From: JBEKHT01 sp049511715
GTDB lineage: Bacteria; Chloroflexota; Anaerolineae; Anaerolineales; RBG-16-64-43
NCBI GenBank assembly: GCA_049511715.1
Contig: JBEKXU010000011.1
Location: forward strand, 21,641-85,640
DNA length: 64,000 nt
Direction of reading: 5' to 3'
Below the pieces are notes generated by a model, which was not told the origin of the DNA, did not search any database, and was given only the letters and a program-made list of their open reading frames with translations. Positions 17,558 to 27,501 of the stretch are shown here, one piece after another; the stretch's first letter is position 1; each line of letters starts with the position of its first letter. The translations under genes and the position numbers were made by a program.

Positions 17558-18499
17558 GTGAAAAACATGAAAGCCATTGTGACCGACCCGAAAGCCGAGG
17601 GGCACTTTGCCCTTGTGGATTTGGCTGAGCCGACGCCGTATCCATCCGAGGCCTTGGTCCGTGTCAAGGCGATTTCGCTGAATCGCGGGGAGGTGCGCCG
17701 GGCGATGGCCTCCCAGGAGTGTTACGTTCCAGGTTGGGACCTGGCTGGGGAGGTGATGCAGCCGGCCGCCGACGGCTCCGGTCCCCAAGCCGGGGTGCGG
17801 GTTGTCGGGTTCCTTTCAACAGGCGCCTGGGCCCAACGGGTCGCCATCCCCGCCAGCGCAATCGCGGAAATACCTGATTCGGTCCCTTTCAGCCAAGCTG
17901 CGACTCTTCCTGTCGCGGGGCTGACAGCACTCTTTTCGATCCAAAAGGCCGGCAATCTGCTTGGCCGGAGGGTCCTGGTGACTGGCGCTTCGGGCGGTGT
18001 GGGTGATTTTGCCGTGCAATTGGCCTATCGCGCGGGAGCGGTCGTGGCAGGTATCACTCGACACCAAGAATATGTGAAAATGGTTCGGGAGGCGGGAGCC
18101 AGCAATATCATCGTGGGCGATCCCGCTGGAGCAGCGGGTTTTGGCCCCTATCGTTTAATCTGCGATGGAGTGGGTGGCGACACGCTGAGCACGGTCGTCA
18201 ACATGCTCGCGCCCGGCGGCATCTGCGTCACCTATGGCCCCTTGACTCATCATGAGATTACCCTGGATCTTCGTGCCGTAGTCCAAACACCCAGTGCCCA
18301 CCTGACCGGTCTCTATGTGCTCACCGAACTGAAGAACGAACCGCCATCAATTGGGCTGGCCCGTCTCTTGGCTCTGATCCAGGATGGTCGTCTGCGCCCG
18401 CATATCGAGGTGGAGGCGCCCTGGGAGCAGGTGGTCCAGGTCAGCCAGCGCCTGATGGAACGCCAGTATGCTGGAAAAGCCGTGCTCCTGGTCGGCTGA
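17558..18499 (+). CDS. Quinone oxidoreductase-like zinc-independent MDR protein
   Basis: 313-residue medium-chain dehydrogenase/reductase of the quinone-oxidoreductase (QOR) branch. It lacks the catalytic Cys and the structural zinc Cys cluster. SLNRGEVRRA and WDLAGEV replace the zinc sites; nucleotide motif VLVTGASGGVGDFAVQLA near 145-160. GTG at 17558 is chosen because GGAGG stands 10 bases upstream; ATG three codons later is the alternative. Likely an NADPH-dependent reductase of an enone or quinone. Physiological substrate unknown. Confidence 0.82.
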   Translation: MKNMKAIVTDPKAEGHFALVDLAEPTPYPSEALVRVKAISLNRGEVRRAMASQECYVPGWDLAGEVMQPAADGSGPQAGVRVVGFLSTGAWAQRVAIPASAIAEIPDSVPFSQAATLPVAGLTALFSIQKAGNLLGRRVLVTGASGGVGDFAVQLAYRAGAVVAGITRHQEYVKMVREAGASNIIVGDPAGAAGFGPYRLICDGVGGDTLSTVVNMLAPGGICVTYGPLTHHEITLDLRAVVQTPSAHLTGLYVLTELKNEPPSIGLARLLALIQDGRLRPHIEVEAPWEQVVQVSQRLMERQYAGKAVLLVG

Positions 18500-18673
18500 G
18501 ACTCTCTCTAACCAGACCGCAGACATCGCACCATGATCGGCTTGTGTTCTGGGGTCGAGGAGGGTCAGCCCAAGGCGTCGCGTGGATAGGGCGGGGGGAT
18601 CCCCAAACCACTCGGCGAGCGAGCAATTCGGGTCCCAAGGCTTCCATTTCGATTGGCATCGGGGAGTTGGTCC

Positions 18674-19687
18674 ATGGCCGACGTCGTGTGTACGGGTGAA
18701 TTGCTTATTGACTTTGTTTCCACCCGGGCGGGGGTCTCGCTCATTGAAGCTCCGGCCTTCGTGAAAGCTCCCGGAGGTGCGCCGGCTAATGTCGCTGTTG
18801 CACTGGCCAAACTGGGAGTTAATTCAATCTTCATGGGCAAGGTAGGCAATGACGACTTTGGCAGATTCCTGGCGAAGACGTTGAGGGACAACGGCGTCGA
18901 TGTGACACCGCTCTCCTATTCCGACACGGCGCGGACAATGCTGGCATTTGTCTCGCGGAACGTCGAGGGCGAGCGTGATTTCATGTTTTATCGCCATCCC
19001 AGCGCCGACATGCTTTTTGAACCGGCCGAGGTGGACCGAGAGTCCATCGTACACAGTAGGATTCTTCACTTCGGCTCGATCAGCCTGATATCTGAACCGA
19101 GTCGAAGCGCTACTCTGCATGCAGTGGACTTGGCCGAAGAGCAAGGACTTCTGGTCTCCTACGATCCCAACCTGCGGTTGCCGCTCTGGCCCGGGGAGGA
19201 AGAAGCCAGGGCCGGAATCCTGGCAGGATGGAGGAGGGCGCATCTCATTAAGGCGAACTTTGAGGAGATCGTTTTCTTGTCGGGGAAGAAGGATCTGGGA
19301 GAAGGGGTGGCCCAGTTGTGGCACCCGAACCTGAACCTAGTAGTCGTCACTCAAGGTAGGAATGGGTGCACATACTTCACCCAGCAGTCCCAAGGCCGCA
19401 TCGCGGGGCTCCGAGTGAGAGCGATCGACACCACTGGCGCGGGCGATGGGTTTACCGCAGGCCTGCTGGCAAGTGTCCTGGCACAAAGCGCTCTCTGGCA
19501 AGATATTCCTGCTCTTGAAGAGGCTTTGCGGTTTGCGAATGCTGTTGGAGCCCTGACCACAACGCGACTCGGCGCAATACCCGCTTTGCCCGACCTGCGG
19601 GCCGTCAATAGATTCCTGCGCAGACACCGCGGCTCTTCGAAAAGCTTGAATTCAAGAAATCGAGGGGGTCGACGCAAGCCCAGCTAG
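18674..19687 (+). CDS. PfkB-family sugar kinase (fructokinase-like)
   Basis: 337-residue PfkB kinase. GGAPANVAVALAKLG (residues about 34-48) and DTTGAGDGFTAGLL (near 250) are the two family signatures; the NVAVAL form is that of fructokinase and 2-keto-3-deoxygluconate kinase. YDPNLRLPLW is typical of fructokinases. Start at 18674 is preceded by GGGGAG; an upstream frame adds seven residues. Last gene of the 1-19.7 kb block. The C-terminal 20 residues are basic and unusual. Confidence 0.85.
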   Translation: MADVVCTGELLIDFVSTRAGVSLIEAPAFVKAPGGAPANVAVALAKLGVNSIFMGKVGNDDFGRFLAKTLRDNGVDVTPLSYSDTARTMLAFVSRNVEGERDFMFYRHPSADMLFEPAEVDRESIVHSRILHFGSISLISEPSRSATLHAVDLAEEQGLLVSYDPNLRLPLWPGEEEARAGILAGWRRAHLIKANFEEIVFLSGKKDLGEGVAQLWHPNLNLVVVTQGRNGCTYFTQQSQGRIAGLRVRAIDTTGAGDGFTAGLLASVLAQSALWQDIPALEEALRFANAVGALTTTRLGAIPALPDLRAVNRFLRRHRGSSKSLNSRNRGGRRKPS

Positions 19688-19693
19688 GCCCAT

Positions 19694-19708
19694 TGGATTA
19701 GCAATCCA
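19694..19708 (+). terminator. Short hairpin after the kinase gene
   Basis: TGGATT and AATCCA form a 6-bp stem with a 3-base loop, seven bases after the kinase stop. There is no T-tract, so it is at best a processing or weak termination signal ending the long plus-strand block. Confidence 0.25.
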
Positions 19709-20420
19709 TCCTGCGGACATGGCTCTTCTCCGGAGGCCGACCGAGGGCAGAAGGTGTAAGATCGCATTTCGTTCTCCCGAGTTGCAACGGCATAGGGGAA
19801 AGGCCTCGAATTCGCAGCCCGCACACGCCCGGAAAACGAATTCCACTGCTCGGACGTCCACCTATTCTGTTTTCAACCTGTATTCAGGCAAACTGCCCAA
19901 TCGGATAATGACTTGAGCCGGCCAAGGGATGCATTTGGCCCTTTTGTCACCGCAGCGCGCCGGCGTCCCGGGAATCTTCCACGAGTCGGGGCTTTCCGCG
20001 TTCCGAAATTCAATGGGGCGATGACAGATCTTGCAGGTCATGAAGCGCCGTTTTTCCTCTCCGCAAGGCAATGGCAGGTGCTGCCTTTGCAATCCGCGCG
20101 GATAGTGGCGGCCGTGCGACGTGCCCGAAATGGCTTCCGCCTCGTGAAATCCAGCATCAATCACCGCTGCTCCGCTTCCTGCAGAAGGCGCATTCTATGG
20201 CCACTAGCGAAGCCCCGTCGCCTAGCCTCGATCAGAACCTAGCGGTCGAGGCAGTGCAGCTCAGAGGGTGACTTGATCATGAGCGAAGGGGGACACATGC
20301 GCAGTCTCCTTCGGCCCTCTCCTTTATGTCCTTCACCCGGGATGTCTGACCCCAGGCTTGCGCCCAGGGGTATCTCGCAGCCGCCCGACGGATTGTTCAA
20401 GATGCTTGCAAGAAGGAACA
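19709..20420. other. Intergenic region, no gene seen
   Basis: About 700 bases between convergent genes (kinase on +, MFS transporter on -). Open frames are short and without family sequence on either strand. No repeat or RNA gene recognised. Confidence 0.5.
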
Positions 20421-21635
20421 CTAGGTCGAATGGCGGAACCGGGCTCTTATCACGGTCGAGATCAGCCGCCTCGCCTCCCGCCTGTAGGCCAAGGCGCTCA
20501 CCAGAAGAGCTCCGAGGGTCAGCAAGGCGTTTGCTTGAAGGACTGGCGCCAGACCAATCTTGTCCGCAAGCAGTCCACTGAAGTACACACCTACCGCACC
20601 CAAGGCGAACATCAATCCCAAGGTCATGCCCGAGGCCAGCCCGGCTCTGCCCGGGAGTTCTCTCTGGGCCATTGTCACAAGGATGCTGTTGGGAGCGCCA
20701 TTGAATACTCCTGCGAGGGCAATCAAGACCAGGAGGGAGATCCCTCGCGCCGCGGGGAAGAGGTAGAACGGAATCACTCCCAGTGCAAACGAGAGAACTA
20801 CCGTTCGCCGGTTGCCCCACCGGTCACCGAGCACTCCGCCAAGCACGCCTCCCGCAACCACTCCCACCATGAACATCGCGGCAATCGAGCCATAGGATGT
20901 GGGCGTGTACCCGAGGTCTTTATAGAGCAATGGGGTGAATGTTTGGGTGGACGATTGCGCCCAAAACCTTAGGGTAGCCAATGACACGATGAGCAGGAAG
21001 GCCGTCAGGTTGCGAGCGCGAGGGGCGGATGCCTTTTCTGCGTCGGGGAAGGGATGTCGCTCGGGCCTTTGGTCCCTCCTCGAAGCGGATGGTGAGGCCA
21101 CAGCCACGCCGACTAAGAGCGCAAGGGATGTGAGGGCAAGCACCCCCATCAGGCCCAGATGATCGACCAGCAACCCTCCGAGCGCGGGCCCGACCGCGCC
21201 TCCCGCCTGCCCAAAGAGGAAGAACAGGGCTGTGGCAGTCGCGGCACCCCCCGGCAGGAACCGATTTCCATCTTCGGACGCTTTGCTGGCCCCCGACGGG
21301 TGAAAGGCCGCTGACCCGAAGCCAGCCAGGATTAGAACGGCCAGCACCCACCGGCCGGGAAGCCATGGCACGAGCGTAAAGAGGACAGCCATCCAAAGGA
21401 CGCCGGCCGCCGTCGTCCATTTCGTTCCGAAGCGGTCGGCCAGCCAGCCGAAGGCCGGTTGTGGAAGGGCTCCGGCCAGTGAGTAGACTGCGGACACAAG
21501 CCCGATAAGAGCATTCGTGAGCCCGAGGGGGGTGCTGAGCACAGCCAGCAGGACAGGTACCAAGCCGCTCAAGATGTCGACCGCGAGGTGGCCCAGGGCA
21601 ATCCAAACAAAGGACAAGTGGCGGAATAGTCGCAT
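20421..21635 (-). CDS. MFS transporter (fosmidomycin-resistance/FSR-like)
   Basis: 404-residue inner-membrane protein with about 12 hydrophobic segments. The loop GWLADRFGTKW between helices 2 and 3 is the MFS A-motif. A second such loop, GVLGDRWGNRR, opens the C-terminal half; AAFHPSGASKAS is shared with the fosmidomycin-resistance subgroup. It probably exports a small metabolite or drug. It stands alone on the minus strand, with a broken LacI regulator upstream. Confidence 0.85.
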   Translation of the reverse strand: MRLFRHLSFVWIALGHLAVDILSGLVPVLLAVLSTPLGLTNALIGLVSAVYSLAGALPQPAFGWLADRFGTKWTTAAGVLWMAVLFTLVPWLPGRWVLAVLILAGFGSAAFHPSGASKASEDGNRFLPGGAATATALFFLFGQAGGAVGPALGGLLVDHLGLMGVLALTSLALLVGVAVASPSASRRDQRPERHPFPDAEKASAPRARNLTAFLLIVSLATLRFWAQSSTQTFTPLLYKDLGYTPTSYGSIAAMFMVGVVAGGVLGGVLGDRWGNRRTVVLSFALGVIPFYLFPAARGISLLVLIALAGVFNGAPNSILVTMAQRELPGRAGLASGMTLGLMFALGAVGVYFSGLLADKIGLAPVLQANALLTLGALLVSALAYRREARRLISTVIRARFRHST

Positions 21636-21764
21636 GGTCAGGAGTGGGCACCCGCTTTGTGAGAATGCCGTCCTATCTTTTCAATGGGATCACGGACACG
21701 GCAGGCCCTGCCGCACCAATCGTGTCCCCTCAAGAAGAACCCTCAAGTCTTCATTCTGGGCGGT

Positions 21765-22247
21765 TCACGTGTGGATTCTCTTGCTGCCAGCTCTGTTGGA
21801 AAAGTCAACTCGAGGGAGCTTTGCATCCTTCGGTTCCATCGTCTCCACAAGTGTTTCAACAGCCGCTCCCCTATCCCTTCAAGCGGCTAACGGAGAGTCG
21901 TGAGGAATGTGTACAGATTGAATGCCAAAGAGTGGGGTCAACGCCCAAAACCGAAACGTCTCCGGGTACCCTCAATCCTGCTGGGTTGATGGCATTCATC
22001 GCTGCCATTGCCATCTCATCCTGGCTGGCAACCAGGGCGGTCGGTTTCTCACAAAGCGCCAGGAGTACGTTGGCTGCCTGGTAACCGCCCGCTTCTTTGC
22101 CATCTCTTCCAGATCGGCTCCAGACCCAATTGGGGAGCCATGGCCGGGACAAGGCATGGCACGTGGTTCGGCAGGAGTGGTTCTGCGACTTCTTGCGCTG
22201 AGATTGAGGAATTCTTCTAAATCGACGGCCGTGATTTTTCTACTCAT
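21765..22247 (-). pseudogene. LacI-family regulator remnant (frameshifted, deleted)
   Basis: The minus strand holds pieces of a LacI-type repressor in different frames. The N terminus reads MSRKITAVDLEEFLNLS, a decayed helix-turn-helix start. Then 22152-21871 carries PTALVASQDEMAMAAMNAI followed by GLRVPGDVSVLGVD, the effector-domain signature. After a frameshift the tail ERLVE-type helix and PRVDFSNRAGSKRIHT close the protein. Roughly 160 codons remain of the usual 330, so the middle is missing. It lies upstream of the MFS gene and may once have controlled it. Confidence 0.7.
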
Positions 22248-23045
22248 GAGGAAAGTGTATTATCAAGTCAGCTGCTTATTCTCTTCTAAAACAAACTGCG
22301 ATGGGATTCATCTCTCACGAAGTGAATCCTCTTGACGTTCTCTCCGCACTCGGCATTAATGCTTGATCGAATGGCATTCCGCGAGGTGACATGCGGCTGA
22401 GAACGTTTTTCCAGCGGACGCAAGGTCGGTTTTCCGCGGGCCAATCGGCATCCTGGCTCGGTGGCTGGGAGTCGCAGATGCGCTCGTTTTCAGACCCTCG
22501 CAAATCCAGATAAAGTCTTCTCCGACGCGGGCGAATGGGGCGCTCGGGTCGGACCGCGTGGGCTTCCTGAAGCCAGCATTCGCTCAGCCAGCGTTTGCCC
22601 GAGTATCGATTGTTGCCTGCTCTGCGGCCCGATGGGGGCACCCTAGAAACATATGGTCCAGGTTGTCCATGCATATCTCAAGCGCGCCTATTGGACTCGC
22701 GTTGGCACGATCAGCCCGAACAGGGCTGGAAAGCTCTTGCGCCCCTTCGAGATCATGCAGGCGAGAGTTCCCGTTACACGCCTCGCCACCGGCTTGAGCT
22801 TCGAGCCGCGGCGGACTGAGAAGATGTATCGGAAAGACCTCAAGGTCACATAGGACGTTCTTTAGTTCTTGGACGTTTACGGTCATCCTGCCTGCCGCGA
22901 CTGAAATCGCACCATTCAGTCGCGCGGTTCGCTAGCCCAAGTTGGGTTGCTAAAAAGGGGAGCGATTCTTCCTCTACCTCCCAGACTTATGCCTAGGGAC
23001 TCCTTGGCGGTGACCCTTTGCCTTGGCGAGTCAAGGTGTGGATTC
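22248..23045. other. Intergenic region with one inverted repeat
   Basis: About 800 bases without a recognised gene. Short frames on both strands lack family sequence. The only clear structure is an inverted repeat at 22896-22924, annotated separately. Confidence 0.45.
22896..22924. repeat. 10-bp perfect inverted repeat
   Basis: CGCGACTGAA and TTCAGTCGCG are separated by 9 bases. There is no T-tract on either side. It lies about 120 bases past the end of the minus-strand oxidoreductase at 23046, so it could form a 3' hairpin of that transcript or serve as an operator. Confidence 0.5.
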
Positions 23046-24143
23046 TTAATCCGGCTCTTGGGGGCACGGGCCATGCGGAAGGGGTTCTGGGCGCTCGCAA
23101 CTACTTTCAACGATCACGTGCTGGCCAGAATCGGAGGCCTCGATGATGGCATGCATCAGATCCAGAACATGATAGGCAAGGTCACCGCTGGCGCGGGGTT
23201 TTCGACTATGGATGAGCGCGCAAGCGAGGTCGGCAATGCCGATGCCGCGCCCGGCTTGGGGATTGCCTGATAATGGAATTTCCGACCAGTGGTCTTCCGC
23301 TGCCCGGCGGATACGGACAGGGCCGGTGAACTTATTCGGCCCCGGCATGATCAAGGTTCCTTCGGTGCCGAAGATCTCAATATTCGGCTGGCTTGAGTGC
23401 CAAATGTCGAAACTGGTGATGACCGAAGCCACCACGCCGGAGGAAAAATCGATCACACCCGCCACGTGGGTGGGTACTTCTACTTTGATCTGGGAACCGT
23501 AAAATGGCTGGGAAAGGATCTGGCGTTCAGGGAAAGAAATGTGTGCCGAGCTGGTAACCCTCCTGGCGGGGCCGAACAGGGATACAAGCGCGGTCAGCAT
23601 GTAAGGACCAAGATCAAACACGGGGCCTGCCCCAGGTTTGTAGAAGAACTGGGGATTCGGGTGCCAGCTTTCCGGCCCGTGGGTGGCGAAAAAGGCTGTG
23701 GCAGCTACGGGGGAACCGATCCAACCAGCGTCGATCACCTCGCGGCATGTTTGCAGGCCGCCGCCAAGGAAAGTGTCTGGGGCACAACCGACCAGAACCC
23801 CTTTTTCCCGCGCGGCGTCGAGAATCCGCCGTCCATCTGTTCGCGTGAGGGCGAGCGGCTTTTCGCTATATGTGTTCTTGCCAGCGTTGATTATCTGGAG
23901 AGACACCTCGGCGTGGGCAGATGGGACGGTCAGGTTCACCACAATCTGAATTTGGCGGTCGGAAAGCAGTTCACCCAGGGTGACCGCTTGGAGATTGAAC
24001 TCAGAAGCCCGGGCAGCAGCCTTGCCCATATCCACGTCCGTCAAGGACTTGACCTCCAGGATGTCGAAGGTCTTCAGATTGTGGAGATACTGGTTGGACA
24101 CATTGCCGCACCCGACAATACCGACTTTTACTGTGGCGGCCAT
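23046..24143 (-). CDS. Gfo/Idh/MocA-family oxidoreductase
   Basis: 365-residue dinucleotide-dependent oxidoreductase. Motifs: VGIVGCGNVSNQYL (Rossmann), NLTVPSAHAE, the EKP motif in YSEKPLALT, and FDLGPYMLTALV in the substrate domain. The DLGPY form with GPARRV is typical of the glucose-fructose oxidoreductase branch. It is diverged from the other family member at 15257. Expected to oxidise or reduce a sugar carbonyl or hydroxyl. A small frame of doubtful status lies immediately upstream. Confidence 0.87.
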   Translation of the reverse strand: MAATVKVGIVGCGNVSNQYLHNLKTFDILEVKSLTDVDMGKAAARASEFNLQAVTLGELLSDRQIQIVVNLTVPSAHAEVSLQIINAGKNTYSEKPLALTRTDGRRILDAAREKGVLVGCAPDTFLGGGLQTCREVIDAGWIGSPVAATAFFATHGPESWHPNPQFFYKPGAGPVFDLGPYMLTALVSLFGPARRVTSSAHISFPERQILSQPFYGSQIKVEVPTHVAGVIDFSSGVVASVITSFDIWHSSQPNIEIFGTEGTLIMPGPNKFTGPVRIRRAAEDHWSEIPLSGNPQAGRGIGIADLACALIHSRKPRASGDLAYHVLDLMHAIIEASDSGQHVIVESSCERPEPLPHGPCPQEPD

Positions 24144-24158
24144 AAGTTTATCGCGCGT

Positions 24159-24428
24159 TCATGCCCCCAATCCTGCTCGTTGTCCCCTGATCTCTGCCCA
24201 ATCGTAGAACCTGGTTGCAGCTCCCAGACAGCCACTGCGAAAGAGGTGCACCGGCCCGGAGCTTTCGAATTCATCGATTTCGAGCCAGTCACAAAGATCG
24301 CCACGTCGGAAATCCGGCATCTTTTCGATCAGTTGGTCAATCACTTCGGATGGGACTGAATTCAAAAGACGATAAGCAGCAGGTGGATCCTTTTCGATCA
24401 ATTGATCAGCTGCATCTTGCCAGTTCAT
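24159..24428 (-). CDS. Small hypothetical protein
   Basis: 89-residue frame ending 15 bases before the oxidoreductase. The first 55 residues (MNWQDAADQLIEKDPPAAYR onward) look protein-like and acidic; the end is less so. I do not recognise a family. A G-rich tract lies about 14 bases upstream of the ATG, rather far for a ribosome site. It may be a real small gene, or the truncated start of a larger one. Confidence 0.3.
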   Translation of the reverse strand: MNWQDAADQLIEKDPPAAYRLLNSVPSEVIDQLIEKMPDFRRGDLCDWLEIDEFESSGPVHLFRSGCLGAATRFYDWAEIRGQRAGLGA

Positions 24429-25298
24429 TGTAATACACAGCTTACCCCCCCTCCCGTGTCGCTGAAGCGATGCAATTCGCGAGAGTCCCCGGCAACCAAT
24501 CCAGCCGAAAGGCCTCGTTCTTCCAAGACTTGAGAGACTCCCAGTGCTACGGTCAGACCTGCCTTGGCGAAGCCCATCTGGGAAGATCTCTTTTCTCCGC
24601 TCTTTCTGCGCTGGTATTGGAAATGGTCACCGCAGATGCTGGCGATGTGAGACAAGAACAACACTGGCCGCATTCCGACACGCTGGCGAATCTTCTTGCA
24701 TGTTTCACACCGGGCAATTATCTCGTCCCCCAGGTGTTTCCGCGGCGTTCATGGGAGCATGTTCCACGAGAAGTGTCTCCAGGGTCGGCAATTTGGCCCG
24801 AGTTATCGGCCTCCCAAGCGAACACCCTACCGTGCGATGCAATTCTCGCAGGCCTGGAGGATGATCTCCGCCAAGTTCTTATCGTTGTGGATTGGGTCCG
24901 CCGGGAGGCTCATCCATGTTTCGGCCCCACCCGATTCCTAGGCCACTCTTAGAAAACGGGCAGAGGGCATTCCGGTACGAGTCGGATGAAGGTTCGTCGG
25001 GAAAGCGGAACCCGGTTCTTATCCTCATCCGTCTCGTGAATTGCATTGTCCGCGAGGCGCAAAGGGCGGAACTGTTCTTCGGGGCGGGCGACTGTCTACT
25101 CTCGATTGGGAGGGATCCCAAGTGCCGCCCAAAGCTCCATTCTCTGTATCTGGACCAACTTGTAGGCGCGTTGGGTTGTTTAGCTGAGACCAGATTCGGG
25201 TCTGCCAATTACTCTCGTGGGAACAGGCTTCTTTGCTGCCTGGCGGCTTCGCTATGCTTGCTATGACGGAGCCCGAGCCATTCCTGCCCACACTTATT
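24429..25298. other. Decayed region, no intact gene
   Basis: About 870 bases. On the minus strand two stretches read like old coding sequence in different frames: one near 24830-24910 containing DKNLAEIILQACENCIAR, and one near 24470-24720 containing DEIIARCETCKKIRQRVGM and PVLFLSHIASICGD. They are separated by stops and frameshifts. No family is assigned; it looks like the remnant of one gene. Confidence 0.35.
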
Positions 25299-26276
25299 TC
25301 ATTGGCCGATCCGTTCCTTGTTTACAACGTTGGGCGGGACCTCCCCGCGGAATGCCGCGATGATGCTTTCCGCAATCATGTCTCCAGAGAAGAGAAGGGC
25401 ATCGCGAGAATAGCCCGCCATGTGAGGGGTTAGGACGACATTCGCCAACTCGAGCAGGGGGAAATCCTTCGGGGGGGGTTCCTTGGAAAAGACATCAATT
25501 GCCGCGCCCGCAATCCTTTTCTCCTTCAGGGCGCGGTATAAGGCTTGTTCATCAACGAGGTCTCCTCGGGAGGTATTGATCAAGAGGGCATCCGGTTTCA
25601 TGAGCGCCAGGGTTCCGTCATTGACGATGTGTCGAGTCGTCTCGTCCAAGGGTGCGTGAAGGGTGACAATATCGCAGGTCTTGAACAGAGTTTCCAAATC
25701 TACGAGATGGACTCCGTTCTGCTCACAGAAGGCAGCATCGGCTGCTGGGTCACAGGCATAGACCTCCATTTCAAAGCCTTTGGATCTCCGGACGACATTC
25801 TTGCCAATCCTGCCAAGACCGAGAATGCCTAGTTTCTTATGCCAGACATCCGATCCGATGATCCTTTCCCATTGTCCTCTGCGAATTGAGGCATCGCCTT
25901 TGTGGATATTTCTGGCTAATACCAAAATCAGAGCGAAGGTGCTGTCTGCGACAGTCCGCTCAACAGCCCCGGGGGTATAGGTAACATAGATATGTCGCTC
26001 GGTTGCCGCCTTGAGGTCGATATTGTCATAGCCGACGCCATTTTTGGCGATGATCTTTAGATTCGTTCCTTTGTTTATGACCGCCGCGGTCATCGGATCC
26101 GCGCCTACAATAATGCCGTCATACCCCTCGATCAAGGACAATAGTTCGGTTTCGGTGAATTGCTGACCCTTGCTGTTGACGTCGATTTGTATCCCGGCCG
26201 CCCTCAGTTTGTCCCCGGGTTCCTCTTGGAGAGACAGTTTGCAAAAGGAAAGGGAGGCTGCTAGTACTCTTGCCAT
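25299..26276 (-). CDS. D-2-hydroxyacid dehydrogenase (phosphoglycerate dehydrogenase-like)
   Basis: 325-residue NAD-dependent dehydrogenase. Substrate-domain block KIIAKNGVGYDNIDLKAA; nucleotide motif LGILGLGRIGKNV with Asp after beta-2 (ACDPAA). Catalytic Arg in NTSRGDLVDE, Glu in FSKEPPP and His in LTPHMAGYS. It reduces a 2-oxoacid or oxidises a 2-hydroxyacid; SerA proper would carry an extra regulatory domain, absent here. It lies 283 bases downstream of the phosphotriesterase-like gene and probably shares its transcript. Confidence 0.88.
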   Translation of the reverse strand: MARVLAASLSFCKLSLQEEPGDKLRAAGIQIDVNSKGQQFTETELLSLIEGYDGIIVGADPMTAAVINKGTNLKIIAKNGVGYDNIDLKAATERHIYVTYTPGAVERTVADSTFALILVLARNIHKGDASIRRGQWERIIGSDVWHKKLGILGLGRIGKNVVRRSKGFEMEVYACDPAADAAFCEQNGVHLVDLETLFKTCDIVTLHAPLDETTRHIVNDGTLALMKPDALLINTSRGDLVDEQALYRALKEKRIAGAAIDVFSKEPPPKDFPLLELANVVLTPHMAGYSRDALLFSGDMIAESIIAAFRGEVPPNVVNKERIGQ

Positions 26277-26559
26277 GATCTTTCGATTCTCCCTTCAGAG
26301 AGGTTGAAGCATCGCCTTGCCGCGTCGATTCCCGTGGATCGCGGAGGGAATCGGCAAGGGGAGCACCTTTGGACAAGGATCAGGCGCCAACCAAAGGCCG
26401 TCGAGAGGAGATCCTTGGCATGATACACCAGACTTCAGAACATTCCTGATTCGCTCCATCCAAAATCGTCATGGCAGGCTCTCTGCCGTCCCTGCCCATC
26501 CATCGCGGCAATCCGCGCCTTATTGAATTCATTGCTGTTTTCGCCCTGGAAGAACCTGC

Positions 26560-27480
26560 TCAACTCAGGGCTAGGCCAAACACCCTTCGCGGATTGTCTA
26601 CCAGAATGTGTTGAAATTCCTGCTCCTTGACCCCGTTCTGGAGCATGTTATTCTTGAATTCCCGCAGGACATAGCCTAGCCCGGGTTTTCCTCCAAAAGA
26701 CTTCAAGTACGACTTCTTCCCCATATCCCCCGACAACATGATATGGTCGATAAAGCCGCTGGCGATCACGTCTTTGATCAAGCCAATCTTAACGATGTCC
26801 TTCAGGGTCATGTCTCGCCCGATATGATCGATCCCTACGTTGAATCCCAGGGAGCAAATCTTCTTCAGATATTCTGCGTCGTTGGGGATATCCACATGAC
26901 CGAGAACCACTTTCTCGGGTTGGACTCCAAGTCTTACGAACAAGTCGGCCTGGTCGATGGCCATGGTCCCCTGATCGCAATGTGAGCTGATCGGGAGAGA
27001 AGTCTCCTTTTGCACAAATGCGGCAATTTCAATCGCTCTTCTTTCTGTGCTTGAGATGGTCTTATAACTCGTTCCGATCTTGATCACCCCGGGTCTTATG
27101 CCGGTGTTGGCAACACCCCGGTTGATTTCAGCCATTAGAAGATCGATGATTTCCCGATTGCTTTTTGTTTGGAACCAAGCGGGGATAAATTCTTCCTTAT
27201 GGAAACCGGTGGCGCAAATCACCTGGATTCCGGTGGCCCTGGATATTTCGCGATAGGCCGTCACATTCCTGCCAAAATTGAGGGGGGTCATTTCAACAAT
27301 CGTCTCTCCCCCCGCAGCGCGAAATAGGGCCGCCTCCTGAATGATCTTGTGCATGTTCGTGAGGACACTGTCCTGGTACAGCTCGGGATGACCGGGGTTG
27401 GTGAACAAGTGTTCGTGGCTAAGGGTAATCCCTAGTTGTTGCGCGGGGATTTGACCCAAGACGGTATTCACAACAATCAT
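26560..27480 (-). CDS. Phosphotriesterase-family metal hydrolase
   Basis: 306-residue amidohydrolase-superfamily protein. Metal ligands: the H-x-H pair in LSHEHLF, the bridging Lys region in GVIKIGTSY, and His in ISSHCDQGT and LGHVDIP, with Asp in MLSGDMGKKS. LGYVLREFKNNM and VDNPRRVFG match the C terminus of phosphotriesterase-related and lactonase proteins. Likely hydrolyses a sugar lactone or ester. It starts 21 bases after the aldolase gene, so the two are coupled; a lactonase, aldolase and hydroxyacid dehydrogenase would form a short acid-sugar route. Confidence 0.85.
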   Translation of the reverse strand: MIVVNTVLGQIPAQQLGITLSHEHLFTNPGHPELYQDSVLTNMHKIIQEAALFRAAGGETIVEMTPLNFGRNVTAYREISRATGIQVICATGFHKEEFIPAWFQTKSNREIIDLLMAEINRGVANTGIRPGVIKIGTSYKTISSTERRAIEIAAFVQKETSLPISSHCDQGTMAIDQADLFVRLGVQPEKVVLGHVDIPNDAEYLKKICSLGFNVGIDHIGRDMTLKDIVKIGLIKDVIASGFIDHIMLSGDMGKKSYLKSFGGKPGLGYVLREFKNNMLQNGVKEQEFQHILVDNPRRVFGLALS

Positions 27481-27501
27481 AGCCGACCAGCTCGCAGGCT
27501 C

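Noticed and set aside
23397..24359. 320-codon open frame on the plus strand
   Set aside because: Antisense to the oxidoreductase at 23046-24143, which has intact motifs.
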